A stretch of 33,001 nucleotides of DNA from Candidatus Hungatella pullicola (GTDB taxonomy: Bacteria; Bacillota; Clostridia; Lachnospirales; Lachnospiraceae), in assembly GCA_019114305.1 (NCBI GenBank), contig DXFU01000022.1, positions 1-33,001 on the forward strand, written 5' to 3'. The position numbers and the translations under genes are program-made. The notes under the pieces are model-generated. The model was not told where the DNA came from and searched no databases. It saw nothing but the letters and a program-made list of their open reading frames with translations. Shown here piece after piece: positions 19,738-27,753 of the stretch (positions within the stretch are counted from its first letter, which is position 1; every line of letters starts with the position of its first letter).

Positions 19738-19766
19738 TTGCTATTTCCGGGGAAAAGTATTATAGT
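19738..19766 (+). promoter_or_regulatory. promoter of the DUF1858 gene
   Basis: TTGCTA (19738-19743) and TATAGT (19761-19766) are 17 bases apart, and the start codon follows about 40 bases later. It diverges from the pfl promoter, the two -35 boxes being about 50 bases apart. Confidence 0.65.
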
Positions 19767-19805
19767 ATAGAGACAATACCTATTATTTAAGGAGGAATTA
19801 CATCG

Positions 19806-20006
19806 ATGCAGATTGATAAGAATATGCTGATTGGCGAATTGATTCAGGTAGATGAGTGTATTGCGCCGGTTCTTATGCGGGCTGGTATGCATTGCCTGGG
19901 CTGTCCGGCTTCTCAGGCAGAATCCTTAGAGGAAGCCTGTATGGTTCATGGCATTGACTGTGACACACTTGTTTCTCAGATTAATGAAATTCTTGCGGCA
20001 AAATAA
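19806..20006 (+). CDS. DUF1858 CxxC redox-disulfide domain protein
   Basis: This 66-residue protein matches the DUF1858 family (hybrid-cluster-protein-associated disulfide domain). It starts with a short helical region ([19 protein letters not shown]) and has the signature [18 protein letters not shown] with C30 and C33. Members are small stand-alone proteins or domains of anaerobe redox proteins; the biochemical role is not established. AGGAGGA precedes the ATG. It diverges from the pfl genes, so a common redox signal may control both. A terminator follows about 40 bases later. Confidence 0.88.
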   Translation: MQIDKNMLIGELIQVDECIAPVLMRAGMHCLGCPASQAESLEEACMVHGIDCDTLVSQINEILAAK

Positions 20007-20048
20007 ATTCCTAATATGCCAAGAAAGACCTTGGTGTTTGGAAGGCAG

Positions 20049-20086
20049 AAAAAACGGCTCTGAAGTAATTCAGAAGCCGTTTTTTA
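20049..20086. terminator. bidirectional terminator between DUF1858 and mecA
   Basis: A stem, CGGCT-CTGAA with TTCAG-A-AGCCG (one bulged A), is flanked by AAAAAA and TTTTTT. It serves both converging genes. Confidence 0.88.
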
Positions 20087-20132
20087 TAGGAGAATTCCTT
20101 TCCTGCAAAGTTAAAGCATCCGTTCCGAAGCA

Positions 20133-20852
20133 TTAAAGCGCTGCCAATGTCTGAAGTGCCTTGTTTTTAATGAGAGTTTCATAATGCTCCTGATAATAAG
20201 CCTCGGAAGCATAATCCTGATGGATTTTTGAACCGTATTCTGCCAGAATATTGCAGACACGGCTGAAATCCAGGGAAGGCTGGGGACTGTCCTTTATAAC
20301 AAGATAGTACTGCCTGTCGTCTGTTTTCTTATACAGTGTGTTTTCGCCGTTGTATACCTGACCTACAGCGCGGGCGGCATCAGATATTTGATCCAGACTT
20401 TGGAAATTATAGATTCTTATAGATACCTTCCCATCTCCTTCGGTTTCTTTTTTAGGGGTATCTTTGGATTCCTCTGATTCTTTTTGCATCATATTTATTA
20501 GATTTTCGGCGCCCTCCAGCAGCTCGCTGGTAAGATCTCCAAGAGAGTTGTCCTCATCTTCAGAAAATGGGGAGAATTTGGCAAATCTGGTATCCAGTTC
20601 CTCGGGATCCTCAATTTTTGTAATGAGAAGCATAACGCTTTCATTGGAAAGGGGGATGGCTTCTACCATCAAAGGAATATCTTCCGCCTCAAAACCAACT
20701 TCATTGGACGCTTTCTGGATCATCTCTCTGAATAAACTGCGGGCTTTCTCGCTTCCATAGGCCAGTTCGCCCAGATTCAGATTCCTGACGCTTAAGTCAA
20801 AACTAGTCAGGGTACAGCGGATTTGGTTTTCGTTGACGCGTTCTATTTTCAT
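20133..20852 (-). CDS. mecA: MecA-family adaptor protein for ClpC
   Basis: This 239-residue protein begins MKIERVNENQIRCTLTSFDL, the conserved start of MecA, and has an N-terminal substrate-binding part, an acidic linker (SPFSEDEDNSLGDL and EESKDTPKKETEGDG, about 95-145) and a C-terminal domain (VSIRIYNFQSLDQISDAARAVG.. NTLYKKTDDRQYYLVI) that binds ClpC. MecA hands substrates to the ClpCP protease and in bacilli controls competence. Its targets here are unknown. AGGAAGTG precedes the ATG. It is a single-gene unit. Confidence 0.93.
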   Translation of the reverse strand: MKIERVNENQIRCTLTSFDLSVRNLNLGELAYGSEKARSLFREMIQKASNEVGFEAEDIPLMVEAIPLSNESVMLLITKIEDPEELDTRFAKFSPFSEDEDNSLGDLTSELLEGAENLINMMQKESEESKDTPKKETEGDGKVSIRIYNFQSLDQISDAARAVGQVYNGENTLYKKTDDRQYYLVIKDSPQPSLDFSRVCNILAEYGSKIHQDYASEAYYQEHYETLIKNKALQTLAAL

Positions 20853-20874
20853 AGGATCACTTCCTGTTCTTCAA

Positions 20875-20904
20875 ATTATATTGGCTGTCTACATACTCCT
20901 ACAA
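20875..20904 (-). promoter_or_regulatory. mecA promoter
   Basis: On the minus strand TTGTAG (20904-20899) and a perfect TATAAT (20880-20875) are 18 bases apart. Confidence 0.6.
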
Positions 20905-20910
20905 CATAAC

Positions 20911-20926
20911 TATACTATATAGTATA
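20911..20926. promoter_or_regulatory. 16-base perfect palindrome upstream of mecA
   Basis: TATACTATATAGTATA is fully self-complementary. It is centred about 50 bases upstream of the predicted mecA start, where an activator could bind. Its purpose is unknown. Confidence 0.45.
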
Positions 20927-20958
20927 ACAAAATATCAATTCCTATGTGAAAAATTTAT

Positions 20959-21066
20959 ATAAATTTAAGTAATAAAATCGGATTATGCCGTCGCATTTCC
21001 TGTCCTTACAGGTAAGGAACGGGACACCGAGAAAGAAAAAATACCGGGGAGGCAGCATAAATTTAA
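20959..21066. other. structured insert-like spacer between mecA and GH38
   Basis: The 307-base gap 20853-21159 has no gene. Besides two promoters and a palindrome, it holds an 88-base segment of higher GC flanked by a direct repeat, ATAAATTTAA at 20959-20968 and 21057-21066. The segment carries TTATGC (20983-20988) and GCATAA (21055-21060) as an inverted pair and a tight hairpin, TCCTTA-CAGG-TAAGGA (21003-21018). It might be a remnant of a small mobile element or a small RNA. The AT-rich direct repeat could be chance. Confidence 0.3.
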
Positions 21067-21080
21067 TTTAAGGAAGAAAG

Positions 21081-21109
21081 TTGTAATTGGAAACCACAGG
21101 CACTATAAT
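21081..21109 (+). promoter_or_regulatory. promoter of the GH38 gene
   Basis: TTGTAA (21081-21086) and TATAAT (21104-21109) are 17 bases apart, with a start near 21116, giving a leader of about 44 bases. Confidence 0.75.
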
Positions 21110-21159
21110 GATAAAATACAGATAAGTATCTGTGAGAATACAAATTGGAGGAGTGTAAT

Positions 21160-24100
21160 ATGGAGGTACAGACACCGGAATGGAAAGACAGAATTGCCCA
21201 CTGGATCAGAACCCTGACCATGGATTTTTATCATCCTTTGGGAGAAATCTTCTGGGAAGCTTTTTTTACTGAGGAACAGCTTTCTCTGGAAGAAGCAAAA
21301 CAGAAGGCATTTGTTCCTGTAAGCCCGGGAATGGAGTGGGGACATACCTGGGAATATGGCTGGTTTCACGGGAAAGTCATCCTGCCGGATCAAGCAGCAG
21401 GTCAAAGAATTGTCCTGGATCTTAAGGCAGATGGGGAAGCCGTGCTGTTTGTCAATGACCAGGCTTTTGGAACGTACCGTGCTGATTGGATTCAGTTTCC
21501 TCACCATTATCTGGTGGACAATTATATAACCGACTGCGGGGAAGAAGGTCAGGTTTATGAAATCTATATGGAGGTTTACGGAGGTCATGATTATCCCACC
21601 TGTGAAAGAGAAAATGCTTACAGAGCTACAGGACCTGTTCTGGAAGAAAAGCTTGAGCCCACAAGACCTGAGGGAAAACGGCGGACGGTAGGAAGAAGCA
21701 CCTTTGGTATCTGGAATGAAGAGGCCTATCAGCTGTATATGGATGTTATGACTCTGGACCAGCTGCTGGAAACCTTGGATCCATCTGGATTGAGAGCAGT
21801 GAAGGTGGAGGAAGCTCTGGAAGAGTTTACTCTTCAGGTGGACTTTGAGCAGTCTCCTGAGGAAAGACAGAAAGATTACAGAAAGGCCAGAGAAATTTTA
21901 AAACCTGCGCTGCAGGCAAAAAATGGTTCTACAGCTCCTGTATTTTATTCTATGGGAAACGCTCATATTGATTTGGCATGGCTGTGGCCCTTTGCAGAGA
22001 CCTATCGCAAATCGGCCCGTACCTTTGCTGCCCAGCTGCGTCTGCTTGAGGAATACCCGGAATACCGATTTATTCAGAGTCAGCCAGCTCTTTATGAGAT
22101 GTGCCGCAAGTACTATCCGGAATTGTTCTTGCGGATCAAAGAAGCGGTGAAGGAAGGACGCTGGATTGCGGACGGCGCTATGTGGGTGGAGCCTGATACC
22201 AATATGGCATCAGGAGAGGCTTTGATCCGTCAGCTTTTATATGGAAAAAGATACTACAAAGAAATGTTTGATGTGGACAGCCAGGTTCTCTGGCTTCCGG
22301 ATTCCTTTGGATACACGGCCGCTCTGCCACAGATCCTTCAAGGCTGCGGCGTAAAATATCTGGTGACTCAGAAGATATTCTGGAGCTACAATGGAGGAGA
22401 ACAGTTCCCGTATCATTATTTCTATTGGGAAGGAATGGATGGAACCAGAGTAACAAACTTCCTTCCAACCAGTTATACCTATAAGACCAACCCGGCTGAA
22501 GCCAATGAGGTATGGAAAAACAGAAGTCAGAAACGGGATCTGGAAGTATTTTTGTTCCCGTTTGGCTATGGAGACGGCGGCGGCGGTCCATGCAGAGATC
22601 ACATTGAGTATATTCGCCGAACTACCGATTTGGAAGGCAGCGTTCAGATGAAAATGTGCTCCCCTCAGGAATTTTTTACAGAGATGGATAAGCAGGGAGG
22701 TCCCAAGCATACTTATGTAGGTGAAATGTATTTTTCTGCCCATAGGGGAACCTATACAACTCAGGCTCTTATGAAAAAGAATAACCGAAAGGGCGAGTTT
22801 ATGATGCATGATCTGGAGCTGTGGAGCAGTTTGGCGGCTCTTAACGGCTTAGTCTATCCGGCGAAAAAACTGGAAGAGATGTGGAAGGTTGTGCTTCTCC
22901 ACCAGTTCCATGATATACTGCCTGGTTCTTCTATCGGACGTGTCTATGAAGAGGCCAAAGAGGCTTTTGAGGAGCTGTACCAAGAAGGCGTAACAGTAAA
23001 AAGAGACATTATGGCAGAAATGGCAAAGGAACCGGGAATTTCCGTATGGAACAGTCTAGGCTTCCAGAGGTCTGCTGTTATTTCCCTTCCGGAAGAATAC
23101 AGACAGGGTGTCCTTGTAAATGGAAAGCCGGTGGCTGCCGCCTGGGGCCTTGATGGTCCGGAAGCCTTAATTCAGCTGCCGTCCTGCGGAGCTGTATCTT
23201 TGCAGCCTGCAGTTGTGGAGCCGTGTTCTTCTTTGGTAAGACTGAGAGAGGAAGAGGGAATCTATGTATTTGAAAACAGCTGTCTTCAGGTCTGTATTGA
23301 TGGTCAGGGTCAGGTGATTTCTTATGTTCTCCGCGGAGAAGATTGGAGCCAGGAGTTTGCTGCCGGACCAATGAATCAATTCCTCTTATATAAAGATATT
23401 CCAAGAAAATACGATGCATGGGATATAGATGCCAACTATATTGATCAGCAGGTGGAAGATGCTGTTTTGGCCGATTCTTGTGAAATCCTTCAATCAGAAG
23501 GGATGAAGGCTGTGCTTAAGGTTTCCGGAAAGATAGGGAAGTCTCCTTATACCCAGCTGATCAGCCTGGAAGCAGACAGCGCCCGTCTGGAATTTTCTAC
23601 TTCTATAGATTGGAAGGAGAGACACCGTCTCCTGAAGGTAGGATTCCCTGTTCGTGTGTATGGAGAAATGGGAATCCATGAAATGCAGTTTGGCTATGTG
23701 GAACGGCCAACCCATCGCTCCAGGCTGTATGATCAGGATCGGTTTGAGGTATGCAATCATCATTACAGTGCGCTCTGTGATCAGAGCCATGGTATGGCCG
23801 TTTTAAATGACTGTAAATATGGAATCAGTATGAATGAAAACAGGCTGGAACTTACTTTGCTTCGAGGCGCTTCCTCTCCTGATTTTTATGCGGACAGGGG
23901 AACCCATACCTTTACTTATGGAATATACGGCTGGAAGGGAAGCTTTTTTGACAGCCAGATTGTACAGCAGGGATATGAGATCAACTGTAAGCCGGAAGTT
24001 GTTCCTATGGGCTGTCAGCCATTTTCTGCGTTTCAGGTAAACTCCCCCAATGTTATTTTAGAGTCTGTAAAGATGGCTGAGGATGGAAGCGGAGATATGA

Positions 24101-24300
24101 TTTTAAGACTATATGAGTCTAAGAAAGCTGAAACCCAGGCAGAGGTAGTTGTAGATCTAAGTGCCTTTCATGCTGTTACCAAGGAAGTGTGGGAATGCAA
24201 TTTGCTGGAAGAAGAAAAGACAAAATTGTTTCTTAAGAATGGCAGAATTCAGCTGCAATTCAGGGCGTTTGAGATAAAAACACTCAGAGTCAAAATATAG
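21160..24300 (+). CDS. GH38 alpha-mannosidase
   Basis: This 1046-residue protein has no signal peptide and should act in the cytoplasm. An N-terminal beta domain precedes the GH38 barrel, with the zinc-binding SMGNAHIDLAWLWP (H269, D271), MWVEPDTN with the likely nucleophile D346, and WLPDSFGYTAALPQIL. A helical bundle (KVVLLHQFHDILPGSSI) and C-terminal beta domains follow, where VERPTHRS is typical. GH38 enzymes remove terminal alpha-mannose by retention with zinc, for example from N-glycan cores. I chose the ATG at 21160 after GGAGGAG; a TTG at 21145 lies inside the ribosome site. It forms its own transcript, ended by the terminator at 24371. Confidence 0.94.
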   Translation: MEVQTPEWKDRIAHWIRTLTMDFYHPLGEIFWEAFFTEEQLSLEEAKQKAFVPVSPGMEWGHTWEYGWFHGKVILPDQAAGQRIVLDLKADGEAVLFVNDQAFGTYRADWIQFPHHYLVDNYITDCGEEGQVYEIYMEVYGGHDYPTCERENAYRATGPVLEEKLEPTRPEGKRRTVGRSTFGIWNEEAYQLYMDVMTLDQLLETLDPSGLRAVKVEEALEEFTLQVDFEQSPEERQKDYRKAREILKPALQAKNGSTAPVFYSMGNAHIDLAWLWPFAETYRKSARTFAAQLRLLEEYPEYRFIQSQPALYEMCRKYYPELFLRIKEAVKEGRWIADGAMWVEPDTNMASGEALIRQLLYGKRYYKEMFDVDSQVLWLPDSFGYTAALPQILQGCGVKYLVTQKIFWSYNGGEQFPYHYFYWEGMDGTRVTNFLPTSYTYKTNPAEANEVWKNRSQKRDLEVFLFPFGYGDGGGGPCRDHIEYIRRTTDLEGSVQMKMCSPQEFFTEMDKQGGPKHTYVGEMYFSAHRGTYTTQALMKKNNRKGEFMMHDLELWSSLAALNGLVYPAKKLEEMWKVVLLHQFHDILPGSSIGRVYEEAKEAFEELYQEGVTVKRDIMAEMAKEPGISVWNSLGFQRSAVISLPEEYRQGVLVNGKPVAAAWGLDGPEALIQLPSCGAVSLQPAVVEPCSSLVRLREEEGIYVFENSCLQVCIDGQGQVISYVLRGEDWSQEFAAGPMNQFLLYKDIPRKYDAWDIDANYIDQQVEDAVLADSCEILQSEGMKAVLKVSGKIGKSPYTQLISLEADSARLEFSTSIDWKERHRLLKVGFPVRVYGEMGIHEMQFGYVERPTHRSRLYDQDRFEVCNHHYSALCDQSHGMAVLNDCKYGISMNENRLELTLLRGASSPDFYADRGTHTFTYGIYGWKGSFFDSQIVQQGYEINCKPEVVPMGCQPFSAFQVNSPNVILESVKMAEDGSGDMILRLYESKKAETQAEVVVDLSAFHAVTKEVWECNLLEEEKTKLFLKNGRIQLQFRAFEIKTLRVKI

Positions 24301-24370
24301 TCTGAATATTGTTAAAATATTGGTAAAAATTGATAACTTAATTGGTAGATCTTTGATCGCTATAGAAATA

Positions 24371-24416
24371 AAAAGGGGAAGTGTTTGTGTAAATAACACA
24401 AACACTTCCCTTTTTT
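24371..24416 (+). terminator. terminator after GH38 gene
   Basis: A perfect 15-base stem (24376-24390 with 24396-24410) has a 5-base loop and is followed by TTTTTT. It ends only a few bases before the next -35 box, so the two units are tightly packed but separate. Confidence 0.94.
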
Positions 24417-24419
24417 AAG

Positions 24420-24448
24420 TTGACATTTTAAACAAATTATTATATAAT
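24420..24448 (+). promoter_or_regulatory. consensus promoter of the ROK-GH89-transporter operon
   Basis: TTGACA (24420-24425) and TATAAT (24443-24448) are both perfect and 17 bases apart. The AT-rich spacer with near-palindromic CAAATTATTATATAATTTTG-like sequence may bind the ROK regulator. Confidence 0.85.
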
Positions 24449-24485
24449 TTTGTAAGTTGATAAAGTAACTGAAAGGAACATAAAT

Positions 24486-25634
24486 ATGATAGCGGCGCAG
24501 ATAAAAGCGATTAATCGAAAAGCAGTTTTTGATTATATGCGGACGAGAAGTTTGCGGGATGGAGAAGATACCTCTAAGGCTGAAATTTCAAAGCAGACGG
24601 GAATCAGCGCGCCGACTATGACAAAGATGGCGGAATTTTTTTTGGATCATGGTCTGGTGGAGGAGGGAGAGGAAAGCTCAATCTCTGTAGGAAGACCAGC
24701 TCAAATGCTTAAGGTGAAGCCTGATTCCATGTATGCAGTAGGATTTCTGCTGGAAGGCATCTACCTGTACATAGGGGTAGTTGATATTTTGGGAAATATT
24801 ATATATCGCAAGGTGCTTAAGATGGAGCCGGATCTTTTGAAGGTTTTGGATCAGATAAAAAACTGCCTTCTGCCAGCATTTTTAAAAGAGTCGGGAATTC
24901 CAAGGGAGAAACTGGTTGGAATCGGAATGGCGATGCCGGTCAGCTATAGTACCAAAAAGAAAACGGTTTCCAATGGACCGCTGGTTAAGATTGCGGAGGA
25001 AGTATATATTGGAGAGTACCTGGAGGAACTGGAAAGAAAGTATCATGTGCCAGTGATTTTTGACAATGACGCCAATGCGGAATGTCTGGGAGTTGGCCGT
25101 AAGCTGAGCCTGTTTGCGGAACAGGAAGATTTACTGCTCCTTTCTCTTGGAACCGGTGTTGGAGCTGCCGTTATGCTGGATGGAAAGCTGAGACGGGGAT
25201 ACCATGAAAAATGCGGAGAGATCTGGCCTTATATTTTAAGCTGCGACCAGGAGCAGGAAATGAGCTGGGAAAATGTTTTGGAGAATCAGCTGTGTTTATC
25301 TAAGATATTTGAGAAGCATCACATTACATATGAAGATATAGAAAAAGAGCTTGACAAGGAAAGCAAAAAACAGATTGTAGAAGAAATTGCCAGAAAAATA
25401 GCGGCGGTGATTCACAATTTGAATTCACTGCTTGACTGTAAGGATTTGGTCATATGCGGTTACGCGGTAGTTCTTTTAGGAGATCTGTTTCTGGATCAGG
25501 TGAAATATTATTTAAAAAAACTGTCGCCTGATGGACAGACCCCGCGGCTGCGGGCGGAAAGTCCCTTTTCCGGGGTTTCCGGAATTGCGGGGCTGTGTAT
25601 TGAGCAGGAGATCCAGAGGATTTTGGAAAAGTAG
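24486..25634 (+). CDS. ROK family transcriptional regulator
   Basis: This 382-residue NagC/XylR-type protein has a winged helix-turn-helix (about 28-70, SKAEISKQTGISAPTMTKMAEFFLDHGLVEE) and a sugar-kinase-like ROK domain. The phosphate-binding GIGMAMP, the catalytic-type aspartate in DNDANAECLG and the LSLGTGVGAAVM loop are present. The zinc-binding CxCGxxGCxE motif found in most ROK proteins is missing; only HEKCGEI remains, followed by an unrelated segment. It is the first gene of the operon and most likely senses a sugar released by the locus, repressing it until that sugar appears. AAAGGAA precedes the ATG. Confidence 0.92.
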   Translation: MIAAQIKAINRKAVFDYMRTRSLRDGEDTSKAEISKQTGISAPTMTKMAEFFLDHGLVEEGEESSISVGRPAQMLKVKPDSMYAVGFLLEGIYLYIGVVDILGNIIYRKVLKMEPDLLKVLDQIKNCLLPAFLKESGIPREKLVGIGMAMPVSYSTKKKTVSNGPLVKIAEEVYIGEYLEELERKYHVPVIFDNDANAECLGVGRKLSLFAEQEDLLLLSLGTGVGAAVMLDGKLRRGYHEKCGEIWPYILSCDQEQEMSWENVLENQLCLSKIFEKHHITYEDIEKELDKESKKQIVEEIARKIAAVIHNLNSLLDCKDLVICGYAVVLLGDLFLDQVKYYLKKLSPDGQTPRLRAESPFSGVSGIAGLCIEQEIQRILEK

Positions 25635-25651
25635 TTTTTGGGAGGAACAAG

Positions 25652-27751
25652 ATGACGGCAGAAGTTCTGTGCAATGGAATTGTAGAGCGTATATTAGGAA
25701 AAGAATATGGCCAATGGTTTGAATTCCAGACAGTTCCCATGGAGTCAGATGGCTACAGGCTGCGGACAGAAAATGGAAAGGTACTGATTCAGGGAAGAAA
25801 CGGAGTTTCCATGGCTGCCGGGCTTAAGCATTATTTAAAAAGGTACTGCCGTGTTTATATCGGTCAGCAGACCGTTCAGAAACGGATGCCCCAAACGCCG
25901 GTTCTTTTGGAGAAGCCTGTTGAAAAGAAGGCTTGCAGCCAGATTCGTTATGCCTATAATTATTGTACTTTGTCCTATTCTATGCCCTTTTGGGATGAAA
26001 AAAGATGGCAGAGAGAGCTGGACTGGCTGGCTTTGTCTGGTGTAAATCTGGTTCTGGATTTTACAGGAATCGAAGAAGTTTGGAACCGTTTTCTGAAAGA
26101 ACTGGGGTACAGTCAGGATGAAATTCAGCAATGGATTGTAGGACCATGTTATACAGCGTGGCAGCAGATGCAGAATATTGAGTCTTTTGGAGGACCGGTC
26201 CCCCCTGCTTACTTTAAGGATCGGGCAGCATTGGCCAGAAGAAATCAGCAGTGGATGAAAATCATGGGGATGAAGCCTGTCCGTCAGGGCTATGGAGGAA
26301 TGGTGCCATCCTGGCATGAAAAACATGACAAGTCAGCGAAAGTTTTTCATCAGGGACAATGGAATGGATTGACCCGCCCGGCTATGCTTGATCCTACCTC
26401 CGATACCTTCCGAAAATACGCGGCTCTGTTTTATAAAATTCAGGATGAAGTCCTTGGCGAAGGCAGCCATTATTATGCGGCAGATGTATTCCATGAAGGA
26501 GGAATTCGTCCGGAAGGCCTGACAGATGACAGAATTTCCGAAAGCGTGCTTCGGACCATGATGACTCATGATAAGGAGGCAGTATGGCTGATTCAGGCAT
26601 GGAGAGAAAATCCTACTGACGGGCTGCTGAATGGCATTCAGAGAGTGGGAAAGGACCATGCTTTGATCCTGGATTTATCCGCTACGGATAATCCGGAGTG
26701 GAAAAAATCCCAGTTTTTCGGAATTCCATGGGTTTACTGTATGCTGGATATGTATGGAGGAAGAGTATCCACCCATGGAGAGCCGGAGGTGTTGGCAAAA
26801 GATATTCCGCAGGCCAGAGAACAGTCAGTTAATATGGCGGGAATTGGATTCACCTCAGAGGCCACTCTTCACAATCCTATTGTATTCGACCTGCTTTTAG
26901 ATATGGCATGGGAAGAATCTGCAGATTTGGAAGAGTGGGTAAAGGAATGGCTCACAGCCCGTTATGGCGTGGAAAGCGAAAAAGCGTTCCAGGCATGGAA
27001 GGGGCTTCTGCAGACGGCTTATCACAGTCCTGGATACAGCCATCATGGCGGATATACCCAGATATTTACCTTCCGCCCCCATCCGGATATGGCATATGGA
27101 GAGGTTTTTAATGAGCTGAACAGTACGATCATTAAAAAACCTTATTATGATACACTTGAATTTGAAAAAGCTGTCTTTCTGCTGGCAGAGGAGATGGACA
27201 GCCTGAAAGAAGAGGAAACCTGGATTTATGATATGCAGGATTTCCTGCGCCAGGTGTTAAATAACCGGGCTGCAGTTTTGGCCCTGGATGGAAAACTTGC
27301 ATGGGAGCAAAAGGATGAGAGACGGTTTTTATCCAGGAGAGAAGATTTCTTTCGGCTGTTGGATGCCTGTGACCGGCTGATGTCCATACGGGAGGATACC
27401 ACTCTTGGCTGGTGGCTGGGATATGCAAAGAAGGCCGGAACACCTTACGGAAAGGATACGGAAAAGTTGTTTGTTCAGGATGCAAAAAGGCTGATAACAA
27501 CCTGGGCGGGGGAGAAGACCTATGAATCCCTGGCGGATTATGCTTACCGTCAGTATGAAGGGCTGTTAAGGCTTTACTACCGGCCCAGATGGGAACGCTT
27601 TTTCCGTACCATGCAGGAAGTTCCTGTGAAGGAATGGTATAATATGGCAGAGGATTTTATTCTGTCTGATTACCAAGAGAAAGAGCAGACAGATTCCGCG
27701 CCTCAGGTAATTGAAGATACGTTGAATTTGCTTCATCAGATGGAAGGATAG
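25652..27751 (+). CDS. GH89 alpha-N-acetylglucosaminidase
   Basis: This 699-residue protein has no signal peptide. It aligns by eye with human NAGLU: FWDEKRWQRELDWLALSGVNL, then SFGGPVPPAYF, GMKPVRQGYGGMVP and LDLSATDNPEW. The acid/base is E282 in DVFHEGG (the usual motif is DTFNEM) and the nucleophile is E403 in GFTSEATLHNP. Established GH89 enzymes release terminal alpha-linked GlcNAc, as in heparan sulfate or GlcNAc-alpha-1,4-Gal of gastric mucin. The catalytic asparagine before the acid/base is histidine here, so substrate or rate may differ. It begins 17 bases after the ROK gene with a GGGAGGA site. Confidence 0.9.
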   Translation: MTAEVLCNGIVERILGKEYGQWFEFQTVPMESDGYRLRTENGKVLIQGRNGVSMAAGLKHYLKRYCRVYIGQQTVQKRMPQTPVLLEKPVEKKACSQIRYAYNYCTLSYSMPFWDEKRWQRELDWLALSGVNLVLDFTGIEEVWNRFLKELGYSQDEIQQWIVGPCYTAWQQMQNIESFGGPVPPAYFKDRAALARRNQQWMKIMGMKPVRQGYGGMVPSWHEKHDKSAKVFHQGQWNGLTRPAMLDPTSDTFRKYAALFYKIQDEVLGEGSHYYAADVFHEGGIRPEGLTDDRISESVLRTMMTHDKEAVWLIQAWRENPTDGLLNGIQRVGKDHALILDLSATDNPEWKKSQFFGIPWVYCMLDMYGGRVSTHGEPEVLAKDIPQAREQSVNMAGIGFTSEATLHNPIVFDLLLDMAWEESADLEEWVKEWLTARYGVESEKAFQAWKGLLQTAYHSPGYSHHGGYTQIFTFRPHPDMAYGEVFNELNSTIIKKPYYDTLEFEKAVFLLAEEMDSLKEEETWIYDMQDFLRQVLNNRAAVLALDGKLAWEQKDERRFLSRREDFFRLLDACDRLMSIREDTTLGWWLGYAKKAGTPYGKDTEKLFVQDAKRLITTWAGEKTYESLADYAYRQYEGLLRLYYRPRWERFFRTMQEVPVKEWYNMAEDFILSDYQEKEQTDSAPQVIEDTLNLLHQMEG

Positions 27752-27753
27752 CT

